Shown piece after piece: positions 21,282 to 32,309 of a stretch of DNA of 40,246 bases; the stretch's first letter is position 1, and every line of letters starts with the position of its first letter. The notes beneath the pieces were generated by a model that was given only the letters and a program-made list of their open reading frames with translations, had not been told where the DNA came from and did not search any database. The stretch is from Gnetum montanum. Lineage: Eukaryota; Streptophyta; Gnetopsida; Gnetales; Gnetaceae. The translations under genes were made by a program, and so were the position numbers. Where the stretch lies: positions 783,178 to 823,423 of the forward strand of contig MNCI01006175.1 of NCBI GenBank assembly GCA_015680685.1. Direction: 5' to 3'.

Positions 21282-21305
21282 CTTACTTATCATTGTCGTA
21301 TTGCT

Positions 21306-21479
21306 AAACATGACAACTTTCAAGGATAATTTCTCATTGCCATTTGTAAACTATGTGTTGGAAACTATTACAGGCCACAAATAACACAACTTCTTAGATG
21401 GCTATAGTGACTATAATCAAATCCAAATAGTCTCGGAAGATCATGCCAAAATCATGTTTACAAGTCCTTGAAAGACATA
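21306..21479 (+). pseudogene. Ty3/gypsy reverse-transcriptase fragment
   Basis: The frame reads MTTFKDNFSLPFVNYVLETI, then NFLDGYSDYNQIQIV and KIMFTSP. This matches the same RT segment of element C at 26382-26550 (MTTFKDHFPLPFIDQVLETI, FLDIYSGYNQIQIAPEDQAK). One stop lies after GHK. The fragment starts almost directly after the LTR and primer-site remnant of element B, so gag, protease and the RT start are deleted. It ends abruptly where the minus-strand LTR of element D begins. Confidence 0.8.
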
Positions 21480-21716
21480 TAATGAATAGTCAAGGTACCC
21501 CTACGCCCAATAGTATGAATCATGAAGCACTCATGTGTGATTCAATCAAATTCCATGGACTCTCTAGTTTCCAGTGCAGTAGTCTTCTAGGAAGTGAACC
21601 TTTTCCTAATAGTTATTCGTTGTCTTCCCAATTACATTGGTGAAGCTCAAGGATATGGTTTAAGTGTAATTGAGGCACATGATTTTTGTCATTTTATACT
21701 TTATGGTTTTGGTGCT
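21480..21716 (-). mobile_element. Distal end of the 3' LTR of element D, cut off by element C
   Basis: On the minus strand this reads CATGTGCCT near the right end, then GGGAAGACAACGAATAACTATT, shown by its GGGAAGACAACGA start, TTTGATTGAATCACACATGAG and CTATTGGGCGTAGGGGTACC, ending TTCATTA at 21480. These are the U5-side blocks of the LTR family. The rest of the same LTR lies at 31604-32309 on the other side of element C. Joining 21716 to 31604 restores a continuous LTR, because element C sits between two GTGCT copies. Confidence 0.8.
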
Positions 21717-22508
21717 TGATGAGCTGTGATATTGCGTATGCGATATCACATCTGCCACACGATATCGCATACAAGATATTGTGTCCTGCCTCATCTTCTA
21801 TAAATAAGAGGCAGTGCCCTTGGTTCCAAGGTAGTTAGACTTAGACCTTTAGCTAGACTCTTGAAGTTTCGTTTTTCTTGAGTTAGAATTATTTTTGTGT
21901 GCCCGCAGTAGGAGTCATAGAGTGAATGGATCTTTATTCGAGCAATTTGTACCTAAGCACAATTTTGTGTATGGTAATAAAGATGAACTTTAAGATAAAC
22001 CTTGCAGCATACGGATTAAGTTAATTAGTAATTAATGAATGCTTAATGCTTTCTTAGTGAATTAATATCTCTCTCAACCTTCAACCCCCTTAGTTAAATA
22101 CACTCAGTATGACCGCTTCGAGCATGCGTGTAGCACTTGGTAACCTAGTAATGATTAGAGTTTGGTAATCCCAACAGCGTTGCACTGGTTCAAGATGTGT
22201 ATGGCAAGTGGGAATAGATACTAGTGTTAGGAACATTTAGAAACTAGTTAATGAATAGTTAATGTAAGTTAGCCACTTAGTTCTCTCTCCCTCTCCTTTA
22301 TTAGCAGAAGACATAAAAAACACAAAAGCTATAAAAATCATATACCTCAAGCTTACTTAACCATACAACCGTAAAAATACAAGTAATTTTGGGAAGACAA
22401 CGATTGATTAACCCAGAGTGTTCCATTAAGGCACGTAAGCACTTGGTCCTTAGAGTTCGACCGGATCGTGTGTGAAATGCTTGAATTCGTATGGTTGAGT
22501 GTTCATCA
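21717..22508 (+). repeat. 5' LTR of element C
   Basis: It starts TGATGAGCTGTGATATTGCG and ends TTCATCA. U3 carries an inverted array of GATATC/GATATT motifs (21727-21780), a TATA box TATAAATA at 21799-21806, and an AATAAA at 21976-21981. It lacks 16 bases just before the terminus that the 3' LTR retains (TAGGGCTACC... region). Overall similarity to the 3' LTR is high, with mostly scattered transitions. Confidence 0.9.
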
Positions 22509-22509
22509 T

Positions 22510-22527
22510 TGGCGCCATTGTCGGGGA
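22510..22527 (+). other. Primer-binding site, tRNA-Asp type
   Basis: TGGCGCCATTGTCGGGGA, one base after the LTR, differs at two positions (G to A and C to T) from the complement of the tRNA-Asp 3' end, TGGCGCCGTTGCCGGGGA, which Athila elements use to prime minus-strand DNA synthesis. Confidence 0.85.
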
Positions 22528-22649
22528 CTTTGTTGTTTGTGTGCTGCATAGAACATAGGAAATCATTCATATCATTGGAACATTAGAATGAACCCTTAGG
22601 GTTAATCAAAAAAAGACAAGACAACGATACATTGCACACCGAACAAGAC

Positions 22650-25100
22650 AAGATGTCTTCTTCTTCGCATAAGAGCACTTCACCACCTAGGACTAACACA
22701 AGAGGCATTCAATGGCATAATACATGTAACCAATATCCACTAGTTCCTCAATAGTTTCGTGTGGTATATACTCATCCTAATGAGTATGTACCTGATTTCA
22801 CCTTTATTCTCCACCAAGATGAACGACTGCTTTGGAGAGACTTGGAGGGTAACATAGTGTTGCCTCTAGACCAATTAGTCCCCAACATGCTCCTTCGTGC
22901 TCTTACATGAACAAGCATGCCGCTTTTATATATAGAATACATTGCATTTGATCATGACTCAAGGGACTATCATCCCACAGAAGCGCAATGTCAAAGGGAC
23001 TTGCGATAGGAGAGACACCATACATCCTTGAAGGGTAAATGGCCCCATGACGCTCCACACATTTTGAGCGAAATTGAGGATGGTGAACCTGCTTCAACAA
23101 GTTCCCCAAAAAACGATGTTCCTCCTCCTAACATTGGTCAGGAGGTAGTGTATCAGAATCTCCACTCCACTATTCACAACCCTGGTTTTGATACCCACTA
23201 ACAGGAAGTGTTCAATGAAGAAACATGAACACACGATAAGGGCGGACGTTCTGATTGTGATCACAATTGAGGCTGAGACCACCAAAGAGAAGAAAGAAAA
23301 CATCGTCATGGTGATGGTTCTCTTTCTTCTTCACCTTCATCGTCATCTTCACCCTCTACTTCAGTGTCCAGATGTAGTCATAGGGAAACCAATCTTGAGG
23401 ATAAGGGAAAGCGAAGTGAAAGACATTGACGAGATAGTCGAGAACGAGGATGAGGGCACTCTAAGGAATCAAGGCATAGAAGAAGGGAGAGTAGGGAACT
23501 GCATAGACACCATAGATGCTATGAATCGAGACGATCATGAAGAACGCCTACTCACAACTAGAAGCATGCTAGATATAATGGAGGCCGTAAGAGTTCCAAC
23601 AAGGCACCAAAAGGATAGTAGGATTAAGAGGTTAGACATGAAAAACATCCCATGATTCAAAGGGGGATACAAAGTTGATCTTTAAAATCATTTACAAGCA
23701 TTCCACGATGCATGTGCCTTGCAAAACATAGAAAATGAATAGCAAAAACTAAAGTTGTTCCCAAGGACACTAGTGAAAGAAGCTAAAAGCTGGTACCGGT
23801 CCTTAGAACCGGAATCCATTTGGAGGTGGAGTATAATGTTATAACTATTCAATGATAAGTACCAAATGTACTCCTAAGTGTCTAACCTATGGAAGTAAAT
23901 CCAAGGATGGAAGCAAGGAAATCATGAACCCTTGGATGCTACCATGGGCCGCTATTACACACTGTTACATCGTTTCCCTAGCCATGGTTATTCGCAGTAG
24001 GATCAACTACGCCATCTCATGGATGGACTTAGTTGTGAAACAAGAAGAACCCTTGGGATGTATGCCCAAGGAAGGTTATCAGAGCTTAGGTTTCATCAAA
24101 TTCATAGATTGCTAGAGCAAGTAGCAAAAGACGAAGGTGAGCTACGAAAGAGAGAAAGTGTGGAAGAATACAATTGAGATCCTTCCCTCCGAAAAAGGGG
24201 AGTGAGATTTTGTGAGGAGGAAGAAGAGTCACCACTCAAAGAGATGGTGAATAGGAAAACTTTGCCTCTCTAAAAGTTAACAACAGAAGTATCGGCAAAG
24301 GTAGACCAAATGTGGGACTCGTTGGATAGTAGGTTTGAAACTATTCTTAAAATTGTAGAGGAGTCTAGGGAGCGAGGTAGTGACCATGACAAAAAGAAAA
24401 AGAGAGAAATGGAAAATGCACATAACAAGGGTAAGGGAAAAATAGCCATCACAAAAGAGGTTGTGTATTTAGACACGGATAATGATGGTGGATGAGAGAT
24501 ATGCCAATACAATCATCCTAAGGGATGTTGCCTAGTGATCTCACATCTACAAGAGTCTGGGGTGTATGCACTCAACCCACGATTGAATAAATGACAAGCA
24601 CTGCAACGGTTACCTTATCCCCAAGGTAACCCAAGGTAGTTCCACCAACCTTCAACATATTTTCCAAGTGGAACTCCACTACAACCCATTGAGCAACATC
24701 AATAGTGGCAATACCTACAATTGTGGGGGATGCCACCACCAAGGCAACAATACCCCTATTGGCAACCTGACCCATACGGCTACTACGTGCAGCATCCAAT
24801 CTCTCCACATGACTCTGTTAGTCACGTTACACCACAAAATCACTACCAAGCTTGTGAGTATTATAGAACTCCTTCTCCTAGAGAAGATAGCCCACAAATA
24901 TACCATCCTTCTAATCCATTTGCAATTCTCACACCAATAGCTCTATTACCACCCACTCCAACAATGCAAGGGGAACTCCCTACTCAACCACAGCAATGCA
25001 ATGCCACAAGGGTTGTAAATCCTCAACCCACTGTTGGTTTTGACAATCGTACGAAGATAAGACCTTTCTTTAGAACCAACAGTCCAACCAAGCCCTTATA
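22650..25100 (+). pseudogene. gag region of element C (broken)
   Basis: The frame is broken by many stops and shifts. Near 22690-22890 PRTNTRGIQWHN, EYVPDFTFILHQDERLLWRD and similar blocks appear. A serine/arginine-rich segment (23310-23520) and DDHEERLLTTRSMLDIMEAV follow. The Retrotrans_gag-like core (about 23655-24115) shows HLQAFHDACAL, KLKLFPRTLVKEAKSWYRSL and later LGMYAQG-like remains. A charged coiled-coil-like tract (24300-24490) and a Pro/Tyr/Gln-rich stretch (24730-25100) end the region. A capsid role follows from the family. No clear zinc knuckle was seen. Confidence 0.7.
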
Positions 25101-25270
25101 ACCACAAGCAGTTGAACCTCTGAACGCCTCCCCATCAAACAAGGCTTTAGAGCTCCCTTCAAACCAAACACTGAGCTCAACGCATACGGTTATGTTAACA
25201 CATGTCGTTATTGACTGTATTAATGTTGGCCACTTCCTAGGAAATTCTCTGATCCTAGAAGCCCTCTAAT

Positions 25271-25680
25271 CTATCTCCAAATTGATAGGAATAAGCCATG
25301 CAAAGCTCTTCTAGATTTAGGTTCTGGAGTCAACTTAATATCACAAGAAATGTACAAGGCTTGGAACCTGCCTCCATTAAAGAAGAGCAATATTCGCCTA
25401 GAGTTGGCTAACCAGTCCATCACTGTTCCCTTGGGACTAGTGGAGGACACTGTCACCATTGTGTGTGGGTGGTTGTACCTTGCTGATGTACTAGTGATAC
25501 AAGTGAATAACGGTAAAGGGAACTTCCCAATAATAATGGGAAGGGCATGGCTTATTACTATAGATGCATGCCTAGGAATCTGTGATCTTTCCTTAGAAAT
25601 ATCTAAGGAGAATACTTTTGGAAATATCGAGAAGAAGAAGGTTGCATGCATCGCATATAGTGATACAGGGTGCAATTACG
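25271..25680 (+). pseudogene. Retropepsin-like aspartic protease of element C
   Basis: An open segment reads KPCKALLDLGSGVNLISQEM, with the active-site triad as D-L-G, then LELANQSITVPLGLVEDTV and FPIIMGRAWLITI, the C-terminal (I/L)xGR motif. A DLG in place of the usual D(S/T)G is known in Athila-type elements, so this need not be a lesion. The protease would cut the Gag-Pol polyprotein. The frame stays open to 25754, but upstream and downstream stops separate it from gag and RT. Confidence 0.8.
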
Positions 25681-26157
25681 TGCAGAGATCATGGGTTGTG
25701 CAAAGTTTAGCATTGCCTGCATGCAATTGGTGTGCACAAGACATTAACATATAAAAGTGCCTATATGCAGCAACCACATGACAAGAAGACACCTAGTGGT
25801 TGATAGTTGATCAAGAGAGCAACTCACTAATGTGCATGGAACTAATTGAGGGAATAACTTGCGCTTACATCGAAAGCACAGATGCACTAGAGTAAGTCCG
25901 CTGCTAACTTCCAAGCCTTAACCTTGAAAACATCAACTGGGAGAAGTTGGAAATTCCTAAAAAAATCAAATAAGAGCCCCTAGAATTGAAATCATTGCCC
26001 ACTGGTCTGGAATATATGATTCTTGAAAATGGAAAACTGGTAATCATTAATGCAAGACTTGTTTCTAAATAAAAAGAAAGACTACTGAAGGTAATAAACA
26101 AGTGGTCAAAATCCTTTGCCTGGTCATATCCCGAATTAACTGGAATAGATCCTAGGA

Positions 26158-27330
26158 TATGCCAGCATAGGATTTACACTGACCCCTCCATGAAACCTTG
26201 AAAAAAACTACAGAGGCGATTGAACCCAAAATTGAAGCAAGCAGTAAAAGAAGAAATAGAACAGCTTCTTAAGGCTAGGTTCATATATCCCATTGCTGAT
26301 AGCAAATAGGTTAGCCCTCTGGTGATCATGCTTAAAAAGGGAGGCAAATGGACGGTGTGCATAGATTTTAGGCTGTTGAACATGACAACATTTAAGGATC
26401 ACTTTCCATTGCCATTCATTGACCAAGTCTTAGAAACCATAGCAGGGCATTGCTATTGCAGTTTTCTGGATATCTATAGTGGATACAACCAAATACAGAT
26501 AGCCCCAGAAGACCAAGCCAAGACAACGTTCACCAGTCCTTGGGGAATGTTTGCATATAAAAATGTTGTTTGGCTTGTGTAATGATTCTACCACATTTCA
26601 ATGCCTAGTTCTAAGCATATTCCAATAGCAGATAGGGAATAGAGTGGAAGTCTTTATGGACAACTTTTCCACCTATGGAACAAGTTTTGATCAAGCCTTG
26701 GACTGATTAGAGCAAGTGTTGAAAAGATGCGTAGAAACCAATTTAAGGCTCAACTAGTAGAAAAGCCATTTAATGGTCTAAGAAGGCATAGTACTTGGGC
26801 ATAAGGTTTCACATGTAGGAACAGAGGTAGACCTAGATAAAATTAGGATCATCCAAGGAATCACCCGTTAGCCGGAAATTGTCAAAGATATTTGGTCATT
26901 CCTTGGACACACTGGCTACTATAGGAGATTCATTAAGAACTTCTCCAAGATTGCCAAACCCTTGGTAAAGCTAACAAAGAAGGACGTACCTTTTGAGTGG
27001 ACTAGGGAATGTGAACGAGCATTCCAAACTCTGAAATGAAAGCTTGTAGAAACTCCCATTCTACAAGCTCTTGACTAGTCTAGACCATTCCACATAATGA
27101 CTGACGTATCCAATTATGCTTTAGGAGTCGTATTTACATAGTTAGATGATAAAAAATGCCCTTACTACATCCACTATGCAAGTAGAAGTATCGTCGGTGC
27201 ACAACTTAACTACACAACTATGGAGAAAGAATTAATGGCTATAGTGTTTGCATTGGATAAGTTTAGGCACTATGTGTTAGGTTACAAAGTGTTCATCCAC
27301 GTGCAATTCGATTCTACATGAACAAGCCAA
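26158..27330 (+). pseudogene. Reverse transcriptase and RNase H of element C
   Basis: RT blocks in order: LKQAVKEEIEQLLKARFIYP, GGKWTVCIDFRLLN with the first catalytic Asp, FLDIYSGYNQI, and VFMDNFSTYG, where the canonical second Asp of the FMDD motif (26662-26664) is Asn. Then [18 protein letters not shown] and [10 protein letters not shown] follow. The RNase H part reads FHIMTDVSNYALGVVFT and YASRSIVGAQLNYTTMEKEL. Stops are frequent and mostly explicable as CAG/CAA to TAG/TAA or TGG to TAG/TGA. There is a frame change around 26580. The enzyme cannot be active because of the Asp-to-Asn change and the stops. Confidence 0.85.
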
Positions 27331-27359
27331 TGGTTAGTCCTCGTATTATATAATGGCTG

Positions 27360-28822
27360 CTAATCCTACAGGAGTTCGATCTAATGATGATTGATCGAAA
27401 AGGCACCGAGAACGTAGTTGCAGATCATTTATCTCGATTGCACTGGGATAGTAAAGAGGATGAATATGTAATGTATGATCATTTTCCTAATGAAGCCCTC
27501 TTTGCTGGTGTAGTGAATAACTAACACATGGAGACAAATTGGTATAATATCATTCTCACCTATCTCCTTACTCAAAAAACACCATAGGAGCTAGACTTTA
27601 GGAAGAAACAATAGTTTCTTCACATAGCCAAGTACTTCATGGAGATCAATGGACAACTTTACAAAGTGTGTCCTAATGGCTTGGTTCGATGGTGCGTGCC
27701 CGAGGTAGACCAACTAAGAGTTCTTTAAGATGCTCATGAGGGCCCTTGTGGAGGTCACTATGCGGGGAGACAAACGACTATTAAGATTTTGCTTGTAGGA
27801 TATTACTAGCCAACATTATTTTAGGATGTCTATCAATTTGTCCGATCTTGTGAGAACTATCAACGTGATGGGGGAATGATTACTAAAATGGAGGGTTCGC
27901 AACAATGGATTCAACTGTTAGAACCCTTCGACATTTGGGGAATAGACTTTATGGGGCCCATTACACCAATGTCCAATGGAAAATCTTACATTGTAGTTGT
28001 TGTAGACTATCTAACGAAATGGGCTGAAGTAGCTGTTGTTACAGACTGCACATCATCTACAGCTGCACGATTTGTGCAACAAAAAATCATAAATAGGTTT
28101 GGTGTGCCACGTGCACTTATTTCAAATAATGGAACACATTTCACAGGTGCAAATTTTCGAAAGTTAATGCAACGCTTAGGGGTTGAACATAAATTGACTA
28201 GACCTTATCACTCCCAAGCTAATGGACAAGCTGAGCTCACCAACAGGGAGATCACTAAAATATTGACTAGGACAATTAGCAAGTATAGACGAGATTGGAG
28301 CACTAAACTGAATGATGCTCTTTGGGCATACCGCTCCACTTGGAAACTCCCTATAGGCTACTCTTCCTATGAGTTAGTGTACGGGAAGATTCCAACGCTT
28401 CCAATTCAAACCGATATTTGTACACTATCAATGGCTTGTGACCTCTACCTCAATCTTAATCTAGCACAAAAACAAAGGTTGGCAACTCTAAACGTGCTAG
28501 CTGAAAATCGATTAGTTGCCTTGTCATCAAATGAGTTGCACAAGGCATATAACAAGCAACGTCATGACTTGAAGATTTGAAAGGTTAAGTATCAACTAGG
28601 AGATAAGGTTCTCTACTAGAACTCACACATGTGCCACAACACATAGAATTTCAAACACTATGGAAAGGATCTTACATTATTCATACAACCTTTCCTTCTG
28701 GGGCCATGACCATATACAAACCTAAGAGCCTTGATAAGAGATTGTTAGTCAATGTGCAACAGACCAAACCCTTCCATGAATTTAGAATGGTCAGTGCACA
28801 TAATACCTCTGAGAAGGGATGA
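27360..28822 (+). pseudogene. Integrase of element C
   Basis: A linker with GTENVVADHLSRL (about 27400) precedes the integrase. The zinc-binding part has HEGPCGGHYAG, but the last metal ligand pair reads CENYQR instead of CxxCQR. A long open frame (27876-28580) follows with WGIDFMGPI (first catalytic Asp), VVVVDYLTKWAE, and ISNNGTHFTGANF, where the second catalytic Asp is Asn (28125-28127). SQANGQAELTNREI carries the catalytic Glu. The last part, to 28822, resembles the C-terminal KVKYQLGDKVLY and FHEFRMV region after a stop at 28578. Two substitutions in catalytic or metal-binding positions mark it as dead. Confidence 0.85.
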
Positions 28823-30778
28823 CCTTGATCACTATTTCAGATCTCCTCCTTTCAACTCAGTCATGGAGGAGACGGCCACCTCTACTAACCATTTGAGGCC
28901 CTCAGTTCCTTTTTAAATTTTTGTTTTACACATTTTTGTTTTACAAATTTCTTTAATTTTTCTTGTTTTTGTTTTGCAACATCGTTTATACTTTTTCATT
29001 TCTTTGTGTGACTGTTTGTTTTGTTTGTTTTTGTTATGGTTTTTGTCTTTTTTTGTTGTTTTTTTTTGTTAGATTCATCACCTAATAAGTGCTCCTGATG
29101 GTGGTATGAACTATATTTTATTGATTGCTAATGTTTGGTTTTTACCTTTAAGTTATAACGTTGATACTAATGTATGGTTCTTTTGATATAATAGGCAATG
29201 AGTCCACATCATCCATGCATCCATGAATTTCTATGGTCTCTCTTGGCTTGGAACTGTACAGTCCCTTTCTTTAATAATAAAACTATTAACAAATTTGATG
29301 TTTGGGCATTTCTCAAACTAAGGAAGGACTCAAGGACTGAAAAGGGTGTGACTTCAAAGGGGATTTGATGCATTTGTGATGGCTATTCTCTTGGTTTCTT
29401 GGATGTTTTCTTCTTGAGCTTTTCTTACCATTCTGACATTGCTCCATTATCGGGAAGCTAAGCCAATAAAAATAAGTCTTTGCATGGTGTTGTTCTCATG
29501 CCAAAAAAAAAACCAATGAGAATTCAAAGCACACCCCTTAGACAAAATAATCATCTGGGCTACAAGAACTAGTTATGGAACTAAACAAACATGGCCCTCT
29601 CTCGCTTCCTACTTTTTCCTTTTTTGTTTCCTCAGAATGGTGGTGACTCTTTAGCAGAAGCATTCTTGTTGCTTCAAGTGGATGGATTGGCCAAATGTAT
29701 TAATGCAAAGTCAATGGATGTGGATTGTTTAAGGCTAGATTTGGAATGAGATCTACTCAGTCACATTAACCATAAATATACAAGGGGTTGTACACCACCT
29801 TGTTCTTGGGACTCCATTCCATTCTCTTCTTCCCATCATTCTTTCTCCATTTCCCACCTCATTATCAGTTGCATCAGTAGTTTATATTCTGGTTGATGCA
29901 TTGTTTTCTCTTTGGTAAATTCTTGGGGTTAAGTCTTTAACTCCTACTCCCAAATGACATTTCCAGAGCCTACGGACTCTTTGAATGTGGGTTTATTAGG
30001 GCATAAAAGGGCATGAGCCTGCTTTGGGAAGGACCAACTAGCATTCCTATTTGGTGCATCAATTGACTTCTTTCCCTTAAAAATTTCCATAATCAACATT
30101 TTTTTTGTTCATTCCCATCTCTGACATCCATTTTATCGATGTTGCCATTGTTTCTTTTTCTCCATCTTTGTTATTCCTTATCCTTTTCCATTCTATCACT
30201 ATGGGAGAATCACTTTTAGTCATGGGGGCCCTAGTCTAATTTTTTCAATTTTTAATTTTTCCTAACCCCTACACCTTGGGTAGTCACCAGTGTTATATCT
30301 CTAGAATTTGTATTGGCCATATCACAACTCAGCCAATGGATCTTACACTGAGCCAAGGTATCAACTGTATTGTGATTTACTTATCCTTACTCATATGTGA
30401 CTATGTTGTGTGTGCAGATCATAATCATGTAGCAATGGACTAGACCTGGAGGAAACACTCAAGATGGACTAGTGCTAGAATGGTTGTGCAAGGAGTAAGA
30501 TTTATGGCGTAGTCATGGATGGACAACAAAAGGTGCAATGTTGGTGTCGGCAGCAACACGTCTTCTCCTTTTCTCTCTTCTCTCTCAGCTACCAAATAAG
30601 GCTAGATGTCAATTATGTATAGTTTTCACTCTTGTGGTCATGAACACTAATGATTCTCATGAATTGTAATGTTGATCCATTCACATGTCACCCCATTCAC
30701 CATTAGTTGTCATTCAAGTCAATAATCCCATACCTTTTCAATATTTTGTAAGGAACTCAAGGATAAGTTTTCATTCAG
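28823..30778 (+). other. Non-coding 3' region of element C
   Basis: About 2 kb between the integrase end and the polypurine tract. It contains a T- and TTTG-rich segment (28916-29070) and mixed AT-rich DNA, with no supported reading frame on either strand. Many Athila elements carry an env-like ORF here; none is recognisable. Confidence 0.6.
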
Positions 30779-30789
30779 TCATGGGGGTA
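30779..30789 (+). other. Polypurine tract of element C
   Basis: TCATGGGGGTA immediately precedes the 3' LTR. The related element D has TCATGGTGGTA in the same place (minus strand, 32310-32320), which confirms the position. Confidence 0.75.
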
Positions 30790-31598
30790 TGATGAGCCAT
30801 GATATCGTGTACCCGATATCACATATGCGATATCACATCTACCACGTGATATCGTGTCCTGCCTCATCTTCTATAAATAAGAGGTGGCACCCTTGGTTCC
30901 AAGGCAATTAGACTTAGACCTTTAGCGAGACTCTTGTAGTTTTGTTATTCTAGAGTTAGAATTATTTTTGTGTGCCCACAGTAGGAGTCATAGAGTGAAC
31001 AGATCTTTATTTGAGCAATTTGTACTTGAGCACAATTTTGTGTACAGCAATAAAGATGAACTTTATGATAAACCTTGCAGCATACAGATTAAGCTAATTA
31101 GTAATTAATTACTGTTTAATGCTTTCCTAGTTAATTAATATCTCTCTCAACCTTCAACCCCCTTAGTTAAATACACTCAGTACGATCGCTTCGAGCATGT
31201 GTGTAGCGCTTGGTAACCCAGTAATGATTAACGTTTGGTAATCCCAACAGCGTTGCACTAGTTCAACTTGTGTACAACAAGTGGAAATAGATATTAGTGT
31301 TAGGAACATTTAGAAACTAGTTAATGAATAGTTAATGTAAGTTAGCCACTTAGTTCTCTCTCCCTCTCCTTTATTAGCAAAAGACATAAAAAAACACAAA
31401 AGCTATAAAAATCATATACCTTAAGCTTACTTAACCATACAACTGTGACAATATAGGTAAGTTTGGGAAGACAATGATTGATTAACGCTAAGTGTTGCAT
31501 TAAGGCGTGTAAGCACTTAGTCCTTGGAGTTCAACCAGATTGTGCATGAAACACTCATATTCGTATGGTTGAGTGTAGGGCTACCTTGCCACTCATCA
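30790..31598 (+). repeat. 3' LTR of element C
   Basis: It starts TGATGAGCC and ends CCACTCATCA. U3 contains four GATATC palindromes in 30798-30855. A TATA box lies at 30872-30879. It matches the 5' LTR along its whole length apart from scattered substitutions and the 16-base segment missing from the 5' copy. GTGCT follows at 31599-31603. Confidence 0.9.
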
Positions 31599-31603
31599 GT
31601 GCT

Positions 31604-32309
31604 TAACGAGAGAGATAAAGTAAATTGAGAACTAATTTAATTTCACTATTTAACTAATCTCTAAATAATCCTAACATTAAAATTTGGTCCCACTTTTTGT
31701 ACACGTCTTGAACCCATGCATACACTGTTGGGTTACCAAGCGCTATGCTGCTAGGTGCACCAAGCAAAAACATTGCTGGGATGACCAAGTGAATATGTGT
31801 TTACGCTCAAAGTAATTGTACTTATGTGTTTAATCTATTTAGCTTATCTTACTTAATCACTTAATTAGCTTAATTACGAAGGAACATTGAATAAATAACT
31901 AAAAACATTAAATGCATGAATAAAACATTTAAACTATCCAAAATGCTACAAGGTTTGTCAAGAAGCTCATCTTTATTTCCGCACACACTATCGTGCTTAG
32001 GAACAACAGTGGTTAAATAAAGATTCGTACACTTAATGACTCCTACTGTAGGCACTCGGGAAAATATTCCAATGTTCAAATGTAAAAACTTTAAGAGTTC
32101 AACTACTACTATGACTTGATGTTCCATAAACATAGTTATGAGCTTGTATTTATAGTTTTTGCTATAGGATTACATTGACGGGGCCCTGTAGACACAACAA
32201 ACACTATGTTGATGTGGCCCCATCGACAAGGCAACACCACATAAATAGGGCCTCGTCGACAAGGTTGCATCAACGGTGGTCCATCAACATGATACTTTGA
32301 CACTCATAA
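31604..32309 (-). mobile_element. Proximal part of the 3' LTR of element D
   Basis: On the minus strand it begins TTATGAGTGTC next to a polypurine-like GTCATGGTGGTA (32310-32322), has a TATA box TATAAATA (32147-32154), the GGAGTCATTAAGTGTACGAA, TTTATTTAACCACTG and AAATAAAGATGAGC blocks, and a CGCTTGGTAACCCAACAGTG segment. These are the U3-R-U5 blocks of the same family as A, B and C. It stops at 31604, where element C is inserted, and continues at 21716-21480. Confidence 0.85.

Larger units (their letters stand above)
21717..31598 (+). mobile_element. Complete Athila-like Ty3/gypsy retrotransposon (element C, 9.9 kb)
   Basis: Structure in order: 5' LTR 21717-22508, primer-binding site 22510-22527, gag, aspartic protease, reverse transcriptase, RNase H, integrase, a 2-kb non-coding region, polypurine tract and 3' LTR 30790-31598. 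The 5-bp target duplication GTGCT is intact at 21712-21716 and 31599-31603. Both LTRs begin TGATGAG; the 3' LTR ends CTCATCA. The tRNA-Asp-type primer site and the DLGS protease motif suit the Athila lineage. The order PR-RT-RH-IN is that of Ty3/gypsy. Stops, frameshifts and catalytic substitutions mean it is inactive. Confidence 0.9.

Noticed and set aside
23188-23655. 155-codon frame as an independent gene
   Set aside because: It covers part of the broken gag of element C; its DDHEERLLTTRSM block has a homologue in element A.
25290-25320. DLGS protease motif as an inactivating mutation
   Set aside because: DLG is a known variant in Athila-like elements, so it is probably native.
25271-25675. 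Minus-strand 134-codon open frame over the protease
   Set aside because: It mirrors the plus-strand protease frame, which has clear retropepsin motifs.
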